Shown here one piece after another: positions 6,091 to 6,138 of a stretch of DNA of 6,138 nucleotides; positions within the stretch are counted from its first letter, which is position 1; the number at the start of each line of letters is the position of its first letter. The DNA is taken from the NCBI GenBank assembly GCA_947651335.1, contig CANSYV010000098.1:1-6138 (forward strand), given 5' to 3'. The notes beneath the pieces were generated by a model. It did no database searches. It worked only from the letters and a program-made list of their open reading frames with translations, and was not told the DNA's origin. The translations under genes were made by a program, and so were the position numbers. The DNA comes from an uncultured Lachnospiraceae bacterium. GTDB lineage: Bacteria > Bacillota > Clostridia > Lachnospirales > Lachnospiraceae.

Positions 6091-6138
6091 TCTTCATATA
6101 TACAACAGCGCGTTCGGAACACGATCTGGACATTTTTG

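Overview
The window holds a complete ribose uptake and phosphorylation operon, rbsK-rbsD-rbsA-rbsC-rbsB, all on the + strand. It is preceded by most of a LacI-family regulator gene that runs in from beyond the left edge. The setting looks like a Gram-positive Clostridia genome, perhaps Lachnospiraceae. The grounds are a lipoprotein (not periplasmic) ribose-binding protein, strong purine-rich Shine-Dalgarno sequences before most genes, moderate GC in the genes with a very AT-rich intergenic promoter region, and a K-D-A-C-B order like that of the Bacillus subtilis operon. The taxonomic call is inference.

Layout. Bases 1-1013 carry a LacI/RbsR-type repressor missing only its first few codons. 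Bases 1014-1331 are a 318-bp non-coding control region. It contains an intrinsic terminator that closes the regulator gene (1056-1088), AT-rich palindromes, a LacI-type operator candidate (TCGTAAA-TT-TTTACGA, 1235-1250) and a near-consensus sigma-A promoter (TTGAAA-N16-TATAAT, 1270-1297) just ahead of rbsK. From 1332 to 6036 the five genes lie head to tail with gaps of 4, 21, -1 and 40 bases, so they almost certainly form one transcript. A strong hairpin terminator at 6042-6090 ends it, and it also looks functional on the opposite strand. The last 48 bases cannot be assigned.

How it works together. The RbsB lipoprotein captures ribose outside the membrane, RbsC forms the membrane channel, and the double-ATPase RbsA drives uptake. 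RbsD interconverts ribopyranose and ribofuranose, and RbsK phosphorylates ribose to ribose-5-phosphate for the pentose phosphate pathway. All eleven residues known to contact ribose in E. coli RbsB are present, so ribose is the likely substrate.

This is mostly a well-known system, and I see no new gene system in it. The most interesting feature is the regulator. It appears to lack the usual hinge-helix segment between its DNA-binding and sugar-binding domains, and the best operator candidate lacks the central CG step that the hinge leucine normally intercalates. Both start-site choices that matter (rbsA at 2656, rbsB at 5122) differ from the longest open frame.
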